This document shows, piece by piece, positions 23,763 through 32,352 of a stretch of 35,730 nt of DNA. A model generated the notes under the pieces. It had not been told where the DNA came from. It was given only the letters and a program-made list of their open reading frames with translations, and did not search any database. The stretch is from Microcaldota archaeon. Lineage in GTDB: Archaea > Micrarchaeota > Micrarchaeia > Micrarchaeales > CABMGC01. A program made the translations under genes and the position numbers. Location of the stretch: assembly GCA_021850625.1 (NCBI GenBank), contig JAJZLJ010000004.1, positions 1 through 35,730 on the forward strand. Reading direction: 5' to 3'. The first letter of the stretch is position 1, and every line of letters begins with the position of its first letter.

Positions 23763-24179
23763 GTGAATATAGTGGAAATACTTAGCATTTCTATAGACGA
23801 TAAAACTCTGTTGCAATTAAAAGAGATACAAAAAGAACTTGGATTTAAAAGTAGATCTAAACTTCTAAGAAGTGCAATATTAAATATTACTAAAGAATAT
23901 CAAAGTCTTAACTCAATGACCGGAGAGGTAGAGTGCGTTTTTGTTTTGACATATAAAGAAAACGAAAAGAATCATGTCTCTGATTTATTGCACAAATTTA
24001 AATCTATTATAAAAACCGAGATGCATTATCATAGTTACGGTATGGGTGTTGACATGGTAATCGTATCAGCTCATGCAAGCAGTGCAAATAGTCTTTTACT
24101 TACATTGAAAAAAAATAAGTGTATATACTCAGTAACGTACTCAATAATTGGAAAAACTCAAAATAAGATAAAGACATGA
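23763..24179 (+). CDS. NikR-like ribbon-helix-helix regulator with altered nickel site
   Basis: A 138-residue protein. The N-terminal ribbon-helix-helix (LSISIDDKTLLQLKEIQKEL, then SRSKLLRSAILN) binds DNA; the C-terminal ACT-like domain starts near residue 53. Aligning with E. coli NikR by spacing, the nickel ligands H76, H87 and H89 correspond to H77, H88 and H90 here (LLHKF and MHYH), but the fourth ligand C95 is V96. The protein may bind a different metal or use another ligand such as M94. GTG at 23763 is taken as start; GTG at 23772 would remove three residues. It probably controls the NicO-like transporter nearby, by inference. Confidence 0.82.
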   Translation: MNIVEILSISIDDKTLLQLKEIQKELGFKSRSKLLRSAILNITKEYQSLNSMTGEVECVFVLTYKENEKNHVSDLLHKFKSIIKTEMHYHSYGMGVDMVIVSAHASSANSLLLTLKKNKCIYSVTYSIIGKTQNKIKT

Positions 24180-24191
24180 TCTTTAATCAAT

Positions 24192-24294
24192 TCCCGTTGG
24201 GGAGAGTCGAACTCCCAACCTATCGGTTTCCTCCTTGAAAACCCAAGAAGTTAACAGACTACAGCCGATCGCTCTGCCATTGAGCTACAACGGG
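24192..24294 (-). tRNA. tRNA-Tyr (GTA) with intron
   Basis: The minus strand folds as a full cloverleaf: 7-bp acceptor CCCGTTG/CAACGGG, D-arm GCTC/GAGC, anticodon stem ATCGG/CCGAT with anticodon GTA at 24262-24260, and T-arm GGGAG/CTCCC with loop TTCGACT. The discriminator is A at 24192. The exons are interrupted after position 37 by an intron of about 31 nt (24228-24258), the canonical archaeal site for a bulge-helix-bulge cut by the splicing endonuclease. CCA is not encoded. Confidence 0.95.
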
Positions 24295-24305
24295 ATAAAA
24301 GCAAC

Positions 24306-24333
24306 TATATATAAGCATTAGATAACTATAAAA
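24306..24333. promoter_or_regulatory. Crossed TATA boxes between tRNA-Tyr and the AAA+ gene
   Basis: TATATATA (24306-24313) lies about 27 bp before the ATG at 24337 and fits as TATA box of the AAA+ gene, giving a leaderless message. CTATAAAAA (24325-24333), read on the minus strand, would start tRNA-Tyr transcription near 24303, 9 nt before the mature 5' end. The two TATA boxes thus cross: each lies nearer to the other gene. Simultaneous occupancy of both would be sterically difficult. Confidence 0.45.
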
Positions 24334-24336
24334 ATT

Positions 24337-27192
24337 ATGCCTGATACAAAAAAGCCTGTAATATCCAAGGTAACGTATATGGGAAACACTAATAAGATAG
24401 CTGTCACTGCAAGTGATTCTTCTTCAAAAAACACTAAGACTTTAAAGATGCCAATAAAAAATGACATCGAGAAATATACTAAGAAAGAAAAGAAAGAGAG
24501 TATATACATTCCTATAACATTTTATTGGTTCAAGGAGCTGCTTAGAGAGTTCGCCAACAACAAATATTTTCCAGACGCGGTGCTTTCCTTTTTTGCTCTG
24601 CTTAGCATAGCAATAACCTTTCCATTTTATCCAATAATAGTGATTATTCCTCTGCTTGTCATAACATTTTTATTGGCAAGACTGCATCCTCTTGCGGGAT
24701 TAATGGCGCTTCTTTTTATAGCATTTCCAATGTTTATGTATCAGGCTCCTCTACTCGCATGGTTTTATGCATTCTTTCTTACAATAGCATTGATCTTTGG
24801 TTTTAAACATTATCGTGCAATAATTTTTGCATTTACCTTGGTGGTTTTGCCATTTTCTCCAATAGGATATTTTATTGAGATTCCAGTATTAGTAATAGGT
24901 ATTCTCTATATAGGATTAAAAAGGGCACTTATAGCAACAACAATTGCAGTTGTAGCAATACCTGTAATAGCTGCGCTTTCAGGCACAACTATTTTTGCAC
25001 CGATAGCATATAATGTTGCAGGATTTAGATCTGTCTCTGGCGCATCAGCTGCATTTCAGCTAATGACTCCGGGGAAACAAATCTCAAGCATAGATAACTT
25101 CGCAAGCAATACTGTAGAAGGGATACTAGGTTTCTTTAGCGCCTCGGCATACATTACTAAAGGAATCTACCTTTCAATCACGGCATTAGCTTATGGCTTG
25201 ATTTACATAATAATACAATTAGTCACATGGCTTATTGTTGTTTTTTCTATAAGCATCTATGTAATGAAGCACAGATCTGTATATAAAGGAAGCGAGTCAA
25301 GCCTTTACGGATTTATAATATTAATAGTATATATTATATTGAATTATTCAATTAATAGTCCATTTCCTATTGTAATAATCGCTGGATTTATACTAGCCCC
25401 AATCTCTCTTTTAATTCTTGAATTTAATGATATAGATATAGTACGTGTGCTAGATGTCATGAAGAGAGACTTTTTAAGCACCTTTGGCGAGTCATACGAA
25501 GATCTTGCATATACTGTAAAAGAAACACTTGACGACATAGGTAACTATGAAGAAACAAAAAATGAGCTAAAAGAAGCCATATTACAGCCAATAGAACACA
25601 AAGGCGTAGCAAAGGCATATAATGTCAAACCATCCAGAGGCATATTATTATTTGGACCTCCAGGAACTGGTAAGACAATGCTTATGCGTGCCATATCTAA
25701 AGAAATCAGGGCTAGATTTATTTATGTCAAATCTTCAGAAATATTATCGGCAAATGTTGGAGATAGCTCAAAGGCTCTTTCTAAACTATTCCAATCAGCA
25801 AGGGAGCATATTCCAACTGTTCTTTTCTTCGATGAGATTGACGGTATAAGCGGAAGAAGAACAGCACTAGACAATGAAGCTACAAAAGAGTTGCTTTCAG
25901 ATCTTTTAAGTGAGATGGACGGCTTTCAAAAAATAGAGGGAGTTGTCATTGTAGGTTCTACTAACATGCCTAACCTTATAGATACTGCTCTTTTAAGGCC
26001 AGGAAGATTTGACAAAATAATTTATATGCCCCTGCCTGATAAAAATGGCAGAATAGAGATCTTCAAGAAATATGCAAAAAAATATCCTACAAGTAAGTCA
26101 CTTGATTATGAAAAGCTTGCTTCTTTAACAAATAGATTCTCTGGAGCAGATATATCTACTATTTTTTCTGAAACAGCTGAAAAGGTTGCAAGCGAGGCTA
26201 TAGCCAGCTCAGCTGCCGTAAAGATACAAACCTCTGATCTTATAAAAGTAATAAGCATGATAAAACCTTCAACATCATTATCTCAACTTGAGATTTATGA
26301 ACAGTTTAAGATTGATTATGAAAGAAGATTAAATCCTGAAAAAACCGAGGAAAAAATAAGTGTCACTTTAGATGATGTTGTAAATATACTCGACGCTAAA
26401 AAAGCACTTGATGAAGCTATACGTATACCATTAGAACATCCTAATCTTGTAAAGAGTTACGGCATTAAGAATATAACTGGAATTCTTCTTTACGGACCGC
26501 CAGGATGCGGCAAGACCATGCTTATGAAAGCTATTTCAAATGAATACAAAGACATAAAACTCATAAAATTAATGGGTTCAGATTTAAGCAAAGAAGGCTA
26601 TGATACCGCTGTCAATAAAATAAAAGAGACTTTCTTTAGAGCAAAGGAAAATGCCCCTTCTGTAATCTTTATAGATGAGATTGATTCCTTAGTTCCAGAA
26701 AGAAGTAACACAAGTGAGATAGGTATAAAGATAACCTCTGAATTTTTAAGGGAATTTGAGGAGCTAAAGGAATCTGAAGGCGTTGTACTTGTAGGAGCTA
26801 CTAACAGACCTGAAGCTATAGACACCGCATTAATACGACCTGGACGTTTAGACAAGCTTATTTATGTTAAACCACCAGATAAAACTGCAAGAATTGAGCT
26901 ATTCAAAAAGAATCTAATAGATTCAAAGATAATTGAAGATATAGACCTAGATGCAATAGCAGTTGCATCTCGCGGCTATACTGGTGCAGAAATAGTGGAG
27001 ATATGTAGAGAAGCTAAGATGCAGGCATTAGAAAAAACCATAGATAAAAATGATATTGATGAAGAAACTGCCGATGAAGAAAAAATTACACAAGAGCAAC
27101 TTATCTCCTTAATAAACTCAACAAAACCTCAAGCATCAAAACTTATCCTAAGCAAATACGAACTTTTTGAGTCTGAACATCATAGAAACTGA
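24337..27192 (+). CDS. Polytopic membrane protein fused to a Cdc48-type double AAA+ ATPase
   Basis: A 951-residue protein. Residues 1-70 are polar, 75-235 contain about six hydrophobic segments (FFALLSIAITFPFYPIIVII, FYAFFLTIALIFGF), and 270-365 about three more. D1 AAA+ starts near 400 (LDDIGNYEETKNELKEAILQ); Walker A GPPGTGKT begins at G440 and Walker B FFDEID has D499/E500. D2 has Walker A GPPGCGKT at G720 and Walker B FIDEID at D780/E781. Both domains have RPGR(F/L)D arginine-finger regions, so both should hydrolyse ATP. It resembles Cdc48/VAT, but the substrate-binding N-domain is replaced by a membrane domain. It has no protease domain, unlike FtsH. It may extract or remodel membrane proteins. 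Confidence 0.88.
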   Translation: MPDTKKPVISKVTYMGNTNKIAVTASDSSSKNTKTLKMPIKNDIEKYTKKEKKESIYIPITFYWFKELLREFANNKYFPDAVLSFFALLSIAITFPFYPIIVIIPLLVITFLLARLHPLAGLMALLFIAFPMFMYQAPLLAWFYAFFLTIALIFGFKHYRAIIFAFTLVVLPFSPIGYFIEIPVLVIGILYIGLKRALIATTIAVVAIPVIAALSGTTIFAPIAYNVAGFRSVSGASAAFQLMTPGKQISSIDNFASNTVEGILGFFSASAYITKGIYLSITALAYGLIYIIIQLVTWLIVVFSISIYVMKHRSVYKGSESSLYGFIILIVYIILNYSINSPFPIVIIAGFILAPISLLILEFNDIDIVRVLDVMKRDFLSTFGESYEDLAYTVKETLDDIGNYEETKNELKEAILQPIEHKGVAKAYNVKPSRGILLFGPPGTGKTMLMRAISKEIRARFIYVKSSEILSANVGDSSKALSKLFQSAREHIPTVLFFDEIDGISGRRTALDNEATKELLSDLLSEMDGFQKIEGVVIVGSTNMPNLIDTALLRPGRFDKIIYMPLPDKNGRIEIFKKYAKKYPTSKSLDYEKLASLTNRFSGADISTIFSETAEKVASEAIASSAAVKIQTSDLIKVISMIKPSTSLSQLEIYEQFKIDYERRLNPEKTEEKISVTLDDVVNILDAKKALDEAIRIPLEHPNLVKSYGIKNITGILLYGPPGCGKTMLMKAISNEYKDIKLIKLMGSDLSKEGYDTAVNKIKETFFRAKENAPSVIFIDEIDSLVPERSNTSEIGIKITSEFLREFEELKESEGVVLVGATNRPEAIDTALIRPGRLDKLIYVKPPDKTARIELFKKNLIDSKIIEDIDLDAIAVASRGYTGAEIVEICREAKMQALEKTIDKNDIDEETADEEKITQEQLISLINSTKPQASKLILSKYELFESEHHRN

Positions 27193-27278
27193 CTGAAAAA
27201 ATAAGTAAAATAAAATATGACCAAAAAAACAAGCAACATAAAATAAACAAGTAAAAAATGAAAAATAAATAAAATATA

Positions 27279-27295
27279 GGTAGGAGTTTCCTACC
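27279..27295 (-). terminator. Hairpin terminator between convergent AAA+ and sepF genes
   Basis: GGTAGGA-GTT-TCCTACC is a perfect 7-bp stem with a 3-nt loop. On the minus strand it is followed by TTTTATTTATTTTTC, so it looks like an intrinsic-type terminator for sepF. It may also act for the AAA+ gene on the plus strand, where only CTTTA follows. Confidence 0.6.
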
Positions 27296-27308
27296 CTTTA
27301 CAAAATAC

Positions 27309-27683
27309 TTATCTGCTTGATTTCTTTCTTTTTACTATCTTTACCTTTGCTGGAGTTATAAGGACTCTGTTCTCGTCTATTTGTCCTATATCTCCATTTA
27401 TCTTATCGGTATAAGTCTTAAGCTTAGCTACTATATTGTTTCTAGTAGTAGGACGCTTGTTCAATTCAGAGATATCAAGAAGTATTATGTTTCCTTTTGA
27501 GATCTCCTCCTGTATAAGTTCAGCATCATTTTCGCTGCTAGCCGTTACCGGTTTTATGTACATGTCTGCAGGTTCATGAAGAACATCAACATCCTCCATC
27601 TCTGCCGAGTTCATGTAATCTTCTATGTTTATGTCTTTCGATTGGCCACCTATAGCATGACCGAGCTTATCAAACATTCCCAT
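27309..27683 (-). CDS. sepF: SepF-like FtsZ membrane anchor
   Basis: A 124-residue archaeal SepF. The N-terminus MGMFDKLGHAIGG can form the amphipathic helix that binds membrane. The core (about 40-120) contains KPVTASSENDAELIQEEISK, GNIILLDIS and the typical GDIGQIDENRVLITPAKVKI. SepF links FtsZ filaments to the membrane in archaea that lack FtsA. ATG 27683 is used; MFDKLG at 27677 is the alternative. The sequence upstream, AAAAGGCGAT, matches the AGGCGAT in front of ftsZ1. It is monocistronic, about 150 bp downstream of hel308 reading order reversed, and ends at a hairpin terminator. Confidence 0.92.
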   Translation of the reverse strand: MGMFDKLGHAIGGQSKDINIEDYMNSAEMEDVDVLHEPADMYIKPVTASSENDAELIQEEISKGNIILLDISELNKRPTTRNNIVAKLKTYTDKINGDIGQIDENRVLITPAKVKIVKRKKSSR

Positions 27684-27835
27684 TCTATCGCCTTTTAATA
27701 TTCTGCTATAAATGATGTTGCATTAATTATTAAAGTCTTTCGTATAATGCTGTAAAGGGCACTATACAGTTATTTTATTAAAAAACTGTAAAATATTTAT
27801 TAAAAATAAGGAAAAAGAGCTAAAAAAAGAAAAGA

Positions 27836-29947
27836 TCAGAGCACATCTTCTATTTGTGATAATATCCTTTTTGAGATTTCACTGCCAAAAAGAGCCTCAA
27901 TTTTTTGCCTAGACTCTATTTTCTTAAGATCTTTCACTGTTTTAATTCCAGCATTGAACATTATTCGAGCCCTTACTCTTCCTACCTGTTCCAATCTCGT
28001 CAGATCTAAAAGTTCCTTTTTTATTCCATACTTTACTCTTATTCGTAACTCTACTAAACGTGCAGGGGCAATGTGCAATAATTTTGCAAGCTCTGTACTC
28101 GAATAAAGCATCCAGTCAGCATTTGCTGTTTTAGAGTATAGTGCACCTGGAGTTTCATGATATTTTATCATTATGCCACCATCTCCTGCTTCATTTATCC
28201 AATCATTAAGCATAAGCGCTGTGCTAAATGGCTTTGAAAGGTCATAAAACTCTCCTTCTCCTACATAATAATCTTCATACATATATGAATAGGAAGGAAG
28301 TTTATCTTCCGCCTCTTCTATTACCTTTGCATATGGTCTCATCTCTAAGGTATTTGAGATCATAAATAAGGAGGATACTTCATCCTTTATTTTTGGCAAT
28401 GAGTCTATTAGCCATTTTGCAGATACTGGATCTATATAAAGTTCACTTATTCGTTTCCCTATTTTGGTTGGTGTATACCTGCCATCTTGATTCTCTATAA
28501 AATTCCATGAGCTCAATTGCTCTAAAACATCCTTTATTATTGTTTTGAGATCTGCAACTCCTCCTTTGCTAAAACCGTAAAAGGTTTCATTAAGAAATGA
28601 AAGTATAGCGTCGTCTATTGTAAGAAATGAGGTTGCTATGAATGAAAGTATGTGTGAACGTAGTACGGGCATATAACCAAGTACAGATTCTACTGGTTCT
28701 AACTCAGAAAGCACATACGTATTATAAAGCTCTCGTGCCTCAGAGTCTGTTTTAGCTATTAATAATGCTCTTCCATACGTATCATATTTGGGTCTGCCTG
28801 CTCTTCCAAACAGCTGTGTTACTTCATTTATACCTAATCTAATCTGTCCTTGTTCTGTATTATATCGTGTTATGTCACGTATAAGAACTGTATTTGCAGG
28901 AAGATTCACACCTATTCCAAGCGTTGTTGTTGAACATATAGCCTTAATATATCCACTGCGAAATGCATCTTCTACCATAGCTCTTTGGGAATTGATAAGA
29001 CCACTATGGTGGAATGCAATTCCCTTTTTTACCATTCTAGAAAGCTTTTCGCATTGTTGGGTCGGTTTTCCCAATGCGTTTAGTATTTTGCTAGATAACT
29101 CCTCTAAATAAATCTTTTCGTTATCTGTAAGAAATCTCGAGGTTGTAATAGAAAGCCTTTCTGCTGCTGCCTCGGTATTTCGTTTCGAAGAATAAAATAT
29201 AAGTATCTGCTTTGAACGTTTTATTGTGTCTTCTGTTATTTTTATCTCTGAGTTCTCACTTTTACTGTCTAATTTATCTGTTTTTTCGCCATAAAATATA
29301 TGTTCTTTTACTATAACTCCTTTCTCAAGAGGAACTGGACGATATTCACTCACAACTAGTTCGGCATTTAGCCATTTTGCAATATCTTTTGCGTTGCCTA
29401 TAGTTGCAGATAAGTATATAAACTGCGAGTCAGCGCAGGTTCTGCGCAACCTTGTTATAAGAATCTCAAGTGCTGGGCCTCTGCCGAACTCCCCAAGCAT
29501 ATGCAGCTCATCTATTACTACACATCCTATCTCATCAAGCCATTTTATTCCGTGGCGAATTAAGCTGTCTAGCTTTTCTGTAGATACAAAGATTATATCA
29601 TAGTTCTGAAGCCACATATCAAGCGAATCTAACTCTCCCATAGACATTGCTATCTTTAGATATGGATATGCTGCTTTAAGCTCGCTAAATTTCTCGCTCA
29701 CAAGAGCACGCATTGGAGCTATGTATAGTGCCTTTCTTTTTTTCCAAAACACCGCATTAAGCATCGCAATCTCAGCTATGAAGGTCTTGCCGCTTGCAGT
29801 GGGTGAAGCAACTACTATATCTTTTCCATCTAATAAGCCATGCTCTACTGCTTTTTCCTGTGGCGGTGTAAGTTTAGTTATACCTCTCTCATTTGCACTT
29901 TCAATTATCTCACGCGGAAGTTCTTTTTGCAGCTCTGAAATATGCAT
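27836..29947 (-). CDS. hel308: Hel308 family DNA helicase
   Basis: A 703-residue superfamily 2 helicase of usual Hel308 size. It unwinds 3'-tailed DNA at stalled forks. The Q-motif region is LTPPQEKAV; Walker A is ASPTASGKT (47-55); motif II is DELH (146-149) followed by MLGEFGRG; motif III is YLSATIGN; motif VI is QLFGRAGRPKYD. The winged-helix and ratchet domains follow (about 430-640), and the C-terminus has the helix-hairpin-helix-like LLDLTRLEQVGRVRARIMFN, the autoinhibitory domain V. All motifs are intact. It is divergent from the AdoMet decarboxylase gene. Confidence 0.96.
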   Translation of the reverse strand: MHISELQKELPREIIESANERGITKLTPPQEKAVEHGLLDGKDIVVASPTASGKTFIAEIAMLNAVFWKKRKALYIAPMRALVSEKFSELKAAYPYLKIAMSMGELDSLDMWLQNYDIIFVSTEKLDSLIRHGIKWLDEIGCVVIDELHMLGEFGRGPALEILITRLRRTCADSQFIYLSATIGNAKDIAKWLNAELVVSEYRPVPLEKGVIVKEHIFYGEKTDKLDSKSENSEIKITEDTIKRSKQILIFYSSKRNTEAAAERLSITTSRFLTDNEKIYLEELSSKILNALGKPTQQCEKLSRMVKKGIAFHHSGLINSQRAMVEDAFRSGYIKAICSTTTLGIGVNLPANTVLIRDITRYNTEQGQIRLGINEVTQLFGRAGRPKYDTYGRALLIAKTDSEARELYNTYVLSELEPVESVLGYMPVLRSHILSFIATSFLTIDDAILSFLNETFYGFSKGGVADLKTIIKDVLEQLSSWNFIENQDGRYTPTKIGKRISELYIDPVSAKWLIDSLPKIKDEVSSLFMISNTLEMRPYAKVIEEAEDKLPSYSYMYEDYYVGEGEFYDLSKPFSTALMLNDWINEAGDGGIMIKYHETPGALYSKTANADWMLYSSTELAKLLHIAPARLVELRIRVKYGIKKELLDLTRLEQVGRVRARIMFNAGIKTVKDLKKIESRQKIEALFGSEISKRILSQIEDVL

Positions 29948-30056
29948 TTTTATCTTTATTATTAATCAATTAAAAAATAATAATGTGCGTGTTAAAATGC
30001 AATAATATATGAAAGATATTTAAAAACTAATGTTCTATTTAAAAACGGTCTTTAAT

Positions 30057-30548
30057 ATGGGCGTGTTTGTTAAAAGAGAAAATGACAAGGAAAACTCACA
30101 GTTTAAAGGATCGGCGCACATTAAAGATGATAAACTTGTTCTAAGAGAGCATGTTGTCGAAGGTTTTAAAATTACTGAAGATGACAGAATAATAGGCAAA
30201 CATACCTTTGGAAATCTTTATAAGATAGATAAAACAGCAATAAATGATATTGAGTTTTTGAAGAAGATAATCACAGAAGCAATCTCTATGGCAAATATGA
30301 AGCTTGTAGAGCTGAAGGCATGGTCTTTTGGCGGTAAAAAAGGAGGAGTAACTGTAATAGCTGTCATACAAGAAAGCCATATTGCATTGCATACCTGGAA
30401 TGAGTATGAATATGCAACCTTAGATATCTATACATGCGGTTCAAATTCAGATCCTAACAAAGCATTTGATTATGTGGTAAAGCATCTTAGACCAAAACAA
30501 CATCAAGTTTTTAGTGTAGATAGAAGTCAAATTGAGCTAGAAAAATAA
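30057..30548 (+). CDS. speD: S-adenosylmethionine decarboxylase family protein (SpeD/SpeH type)
   Basis: A 163-residue pyruvoyl enzyme proenzyme. ESHIALHTW holds the self-cleavage Ser (E-S-H), where cleavage makes the pyruvoyl group; [10 protein letters not shown] contains the conserved catalytic Cys, and [14 protein letters not shown] precedes the site. These produce decarboxylated AdoMet for polyamine synthesis. In some archaea the same fold is an arginine decarboxylase, so substrate is uncertain. Start ATG 30057 is chosen because GATATTTAAAA (about 30014-30024) would start transcription near 30045, downstream of the in-frame ATG at 30030. It stands alone. Confidence 0.92.
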   Translation: MGVFVKRENDKENSQFKGSAHIKDDKLVLREHVVEGFKITEDDRIIGKHTFGNLYKIDKTAINDIEFLKKIITEAISMANMKLVELKAWSFGGKKGGVTVIAVIQESHIALHTWNEYEYATLDIYTCGSNSDPNKAFDYVVKHLRPKQHQVFSVDRSQIELEK

Positions 30549-30570
30549 AAATAGAACAGGTTATTTCTTA

Positions 30571-30601
30571 TTTTTTATAGTTTTTGTTTTTAGTTTTTTT
30601 C
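30571..30601 (+). terminator. Poly-T termination region after speD
   Basis: Three T-tracts (TTTTTT, TTTTTGTTTT, TTTTTTT) in 31 nt just after the speD stop, without a hairpin: the usual archaeal factor-independent signal. Confidence 0.6.
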
Positions 30602-30679
30602 TATTATTATAATTATTTATAAATTTATATTAAATATAACTTATTTATTTACGTTGAAGTTAATTATATCAAATTTTAT

Positions 30680-31458
30680 CTATCCTAAACTATAATAACG
30701 ATAAATAAAGTATAAAATATTTGCAATAAATAAAGAGATCAAAATAGCGTAGTTAATTCCCAATACTGAAAGTAAAATATACAACAATGATGTACCAGTC
30801 CCAAAAACTATCTGATTTCTCTTTCTAGAAGGCGAGGTCCTAGGGTCAGATAACATTACAAAAACAAAAAAGTAGTTTATGCTTAAAAATAATGCAATTA
30901 TTCCACTTATAGTTGTTATAATAAAAATCGATGGAGACATTAGATAATTAATTATGAGTGTTGTAAATATAAATGAAAATGCCGCAGTTAGTCTTTGTGA
31001 CATGTAAGGTAAAATAACTAGAATAGGAGTTATGGTAATTAGAACTCCTCCAATGCTCATAGGTGTTCCAATCCACCACTCATCACCAATAGAAAATATT
31101 GCAAGGCTTATGATAGCCCTATAACTGCAGGATTCAATATATTTGAGCTCTTAAATTTTATTATAAATTTTGAAAAAATAGCAATGGTTACTGCAGTAAT
31201 TATTAATAGTATTGGCGCATTTAAAGGAGCAACTGAACCTATTATCAAAGAGGTTATTATTGCCGAGTATGGAACTCTAAACCTTTTCTTAATATAAAAT
31301 TTTATAATTAAAAACTCAAGAATTATTGCCCATATTACTCCAAATAATAAAGGTAGTGGAAACATATTTGAGCTATATGATGCTGAAACAACAAAAAAAA
31401 CAAGAAGGAGTATTGAATAAAAATAAAGATTTCCAATAGTATATCCAAATATCCTCAT
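30680..31458 (-). pseudogene. RnfD/NqrB-like membrane protein, disrupted by a one-base frameshift
   Basis: Two consecutive frames make one protein of about 259 residues. Frame one (31458-31108) ends SNILNPAVIGLS then TAA; reading on after adding one base near 31112 gives ISLAIFSIGDEWWIGTPMSI in the frame of the second part (to 30680). The total length, 779 nt, is one short of a multiple of three. The NPA(V/A)xGL motif and the late FVMLSDPRTSPSRK followed by QIVFGTG are hallmarks of RnfD/NqrB electron-transport subunits. About seven membrane helices are visible. It could be a pseudogene, a sequencing or assembly error, or programmed frameshifting. An AGGTG site precedes the start, 15 nt after the upstream gene. 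Confidence 0.72.
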
Positions 31459-31473
31459 TTTTAAGACACCTAT

Positions 31474-31992
31474 TTACTGTATAACATAGCCTGTTGAGTT
31501 TACAGCAACAAACCCATCATCAGACAACGAGCCGTCGTTTCCAAAACCATCTTCTGAAAATGTAGTTTCTATGAAATAAAGCTTATCGTTGGAAGCTAGA
31601 GTTATAGATTGATTTATTCCATATCGCTGTTCTTCAATGAATAATTCTATACTGCCATTTGTTAAAGTTCTATTCATTATAGTAAAACCTGAAAGTGCAG
31701 CCTTTGCGTTGCTAGAAAGTGTTCCAGGATATATAAGATAGGAGTATGGATATAGCTGTGATGACGAAAATAAAATGGCATTATTGCTTTGAACTGAGGT
31801 ACCTACGTTGTTAGATGAAGTTGTATTATTTTTTAGGGTAGTCTGTGTGGTAGCGCCAGAATAAATAACGGTAGAAACATATACATTACTTTTTGAAATG
31901 CCTATATCATTTCTATATAAAAATATTAATGATACTACGATTATGCCTAAAATAAATAAAGATAAAATAATTTTTTTATGATTTAGTGACAT
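31474..31992 (-). CDS. N-anchored extracytoplasmic protein upstream of the RnfD-like gene
   Basis: A 172-residue protein with a basic start (MSLNHKKI), one membrane helix (about 8-26, IILSLFILGIIVVSLIFLY) and an extracytoplasmic domain. The first part (30-75) is Ser/Thr/Asn-rich and probably glycosylated linker; the rest (80-172) is a small globular beta-rich domain with acidic FSEDGFGNDGSLSDDGF. No family is recognised. It is the first gene of a two-gene unit with the RnfD-like gene and may be an accessory to that membrane complex, by context only. Confidence 0.68.
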   Translation of the reverse strand: MSLNHKKIILSLFILGIIVVSLIFLYRNDIGISKSNVYVSTVIYSGATTQTTLKNNTTSSNNVGTSVQSNNAILFSSSQLYPYSYLIYPGTLSSNAKAALSGFTIMNRTLTNGSIELFIEEQRYGINQSITLASNDKLYFIETTFSEDGFGNDGSLSDDGFVAVNSTGYVIQ

Positions 31993-32148
31993 TTTATCGA
32001 ATAGTATTTATATTATTAATTAATATATATTACGAAACAGTTAGGTTTTAAGATTTGATGTGTTAATTACATAATAATTAAACATAGTTTAGCTTGAAAC
32101 ATTTAGGGTATAGTTTTTTATAGGTTTAATATCATATTAATAAAAAAT

Positions 32149-32261
32149 GCCCTAGTAGCTCAGTGGTAGAGCGCTTGTCTTGTAAGAAACTTTTAGAAAA
32201 AGTTTCATCAAAACCTAATCAGGAAAACAAGAGGTCGTGGGTTCAATTCCCTCCTAGGGCT
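32149..32261 (+). tRNA. tRNA-Thr (TGT) with structured intron
   Basis: Cloverleaf: acceptor GCCCTAG/CTAGGGC (7 bp), D-arm GCTC/GAGC with loop AGTGGTA, anticodon stem CTTGT/ACAAG, anticodon TGT at 32181-32183, T-loop TTCAATT. The T-stem GTGGG/CCCTC has a T-T mismatch at the 50-64 pair. The intron of about 41 nt (32185-32225) follows position 37 and contains a perfect 9-bp hairpin, GAAACTTTT-AGA-AAAAGTTTC. The TATA-like TTTTTTATAG (about 32114-32123) lies about 30 bp upstream. CCA is not encoded; discriminator is T at 32261. Confidence 0.94.
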
Positions 32262-32352
32262 TTATAGGTATCTTATCAAAATAATATTAAAGCGTGGATA
32301 TTTTTTCATTGAGTGATAGGCAAGACCCGCATGAATATTATACAAAACGAGA

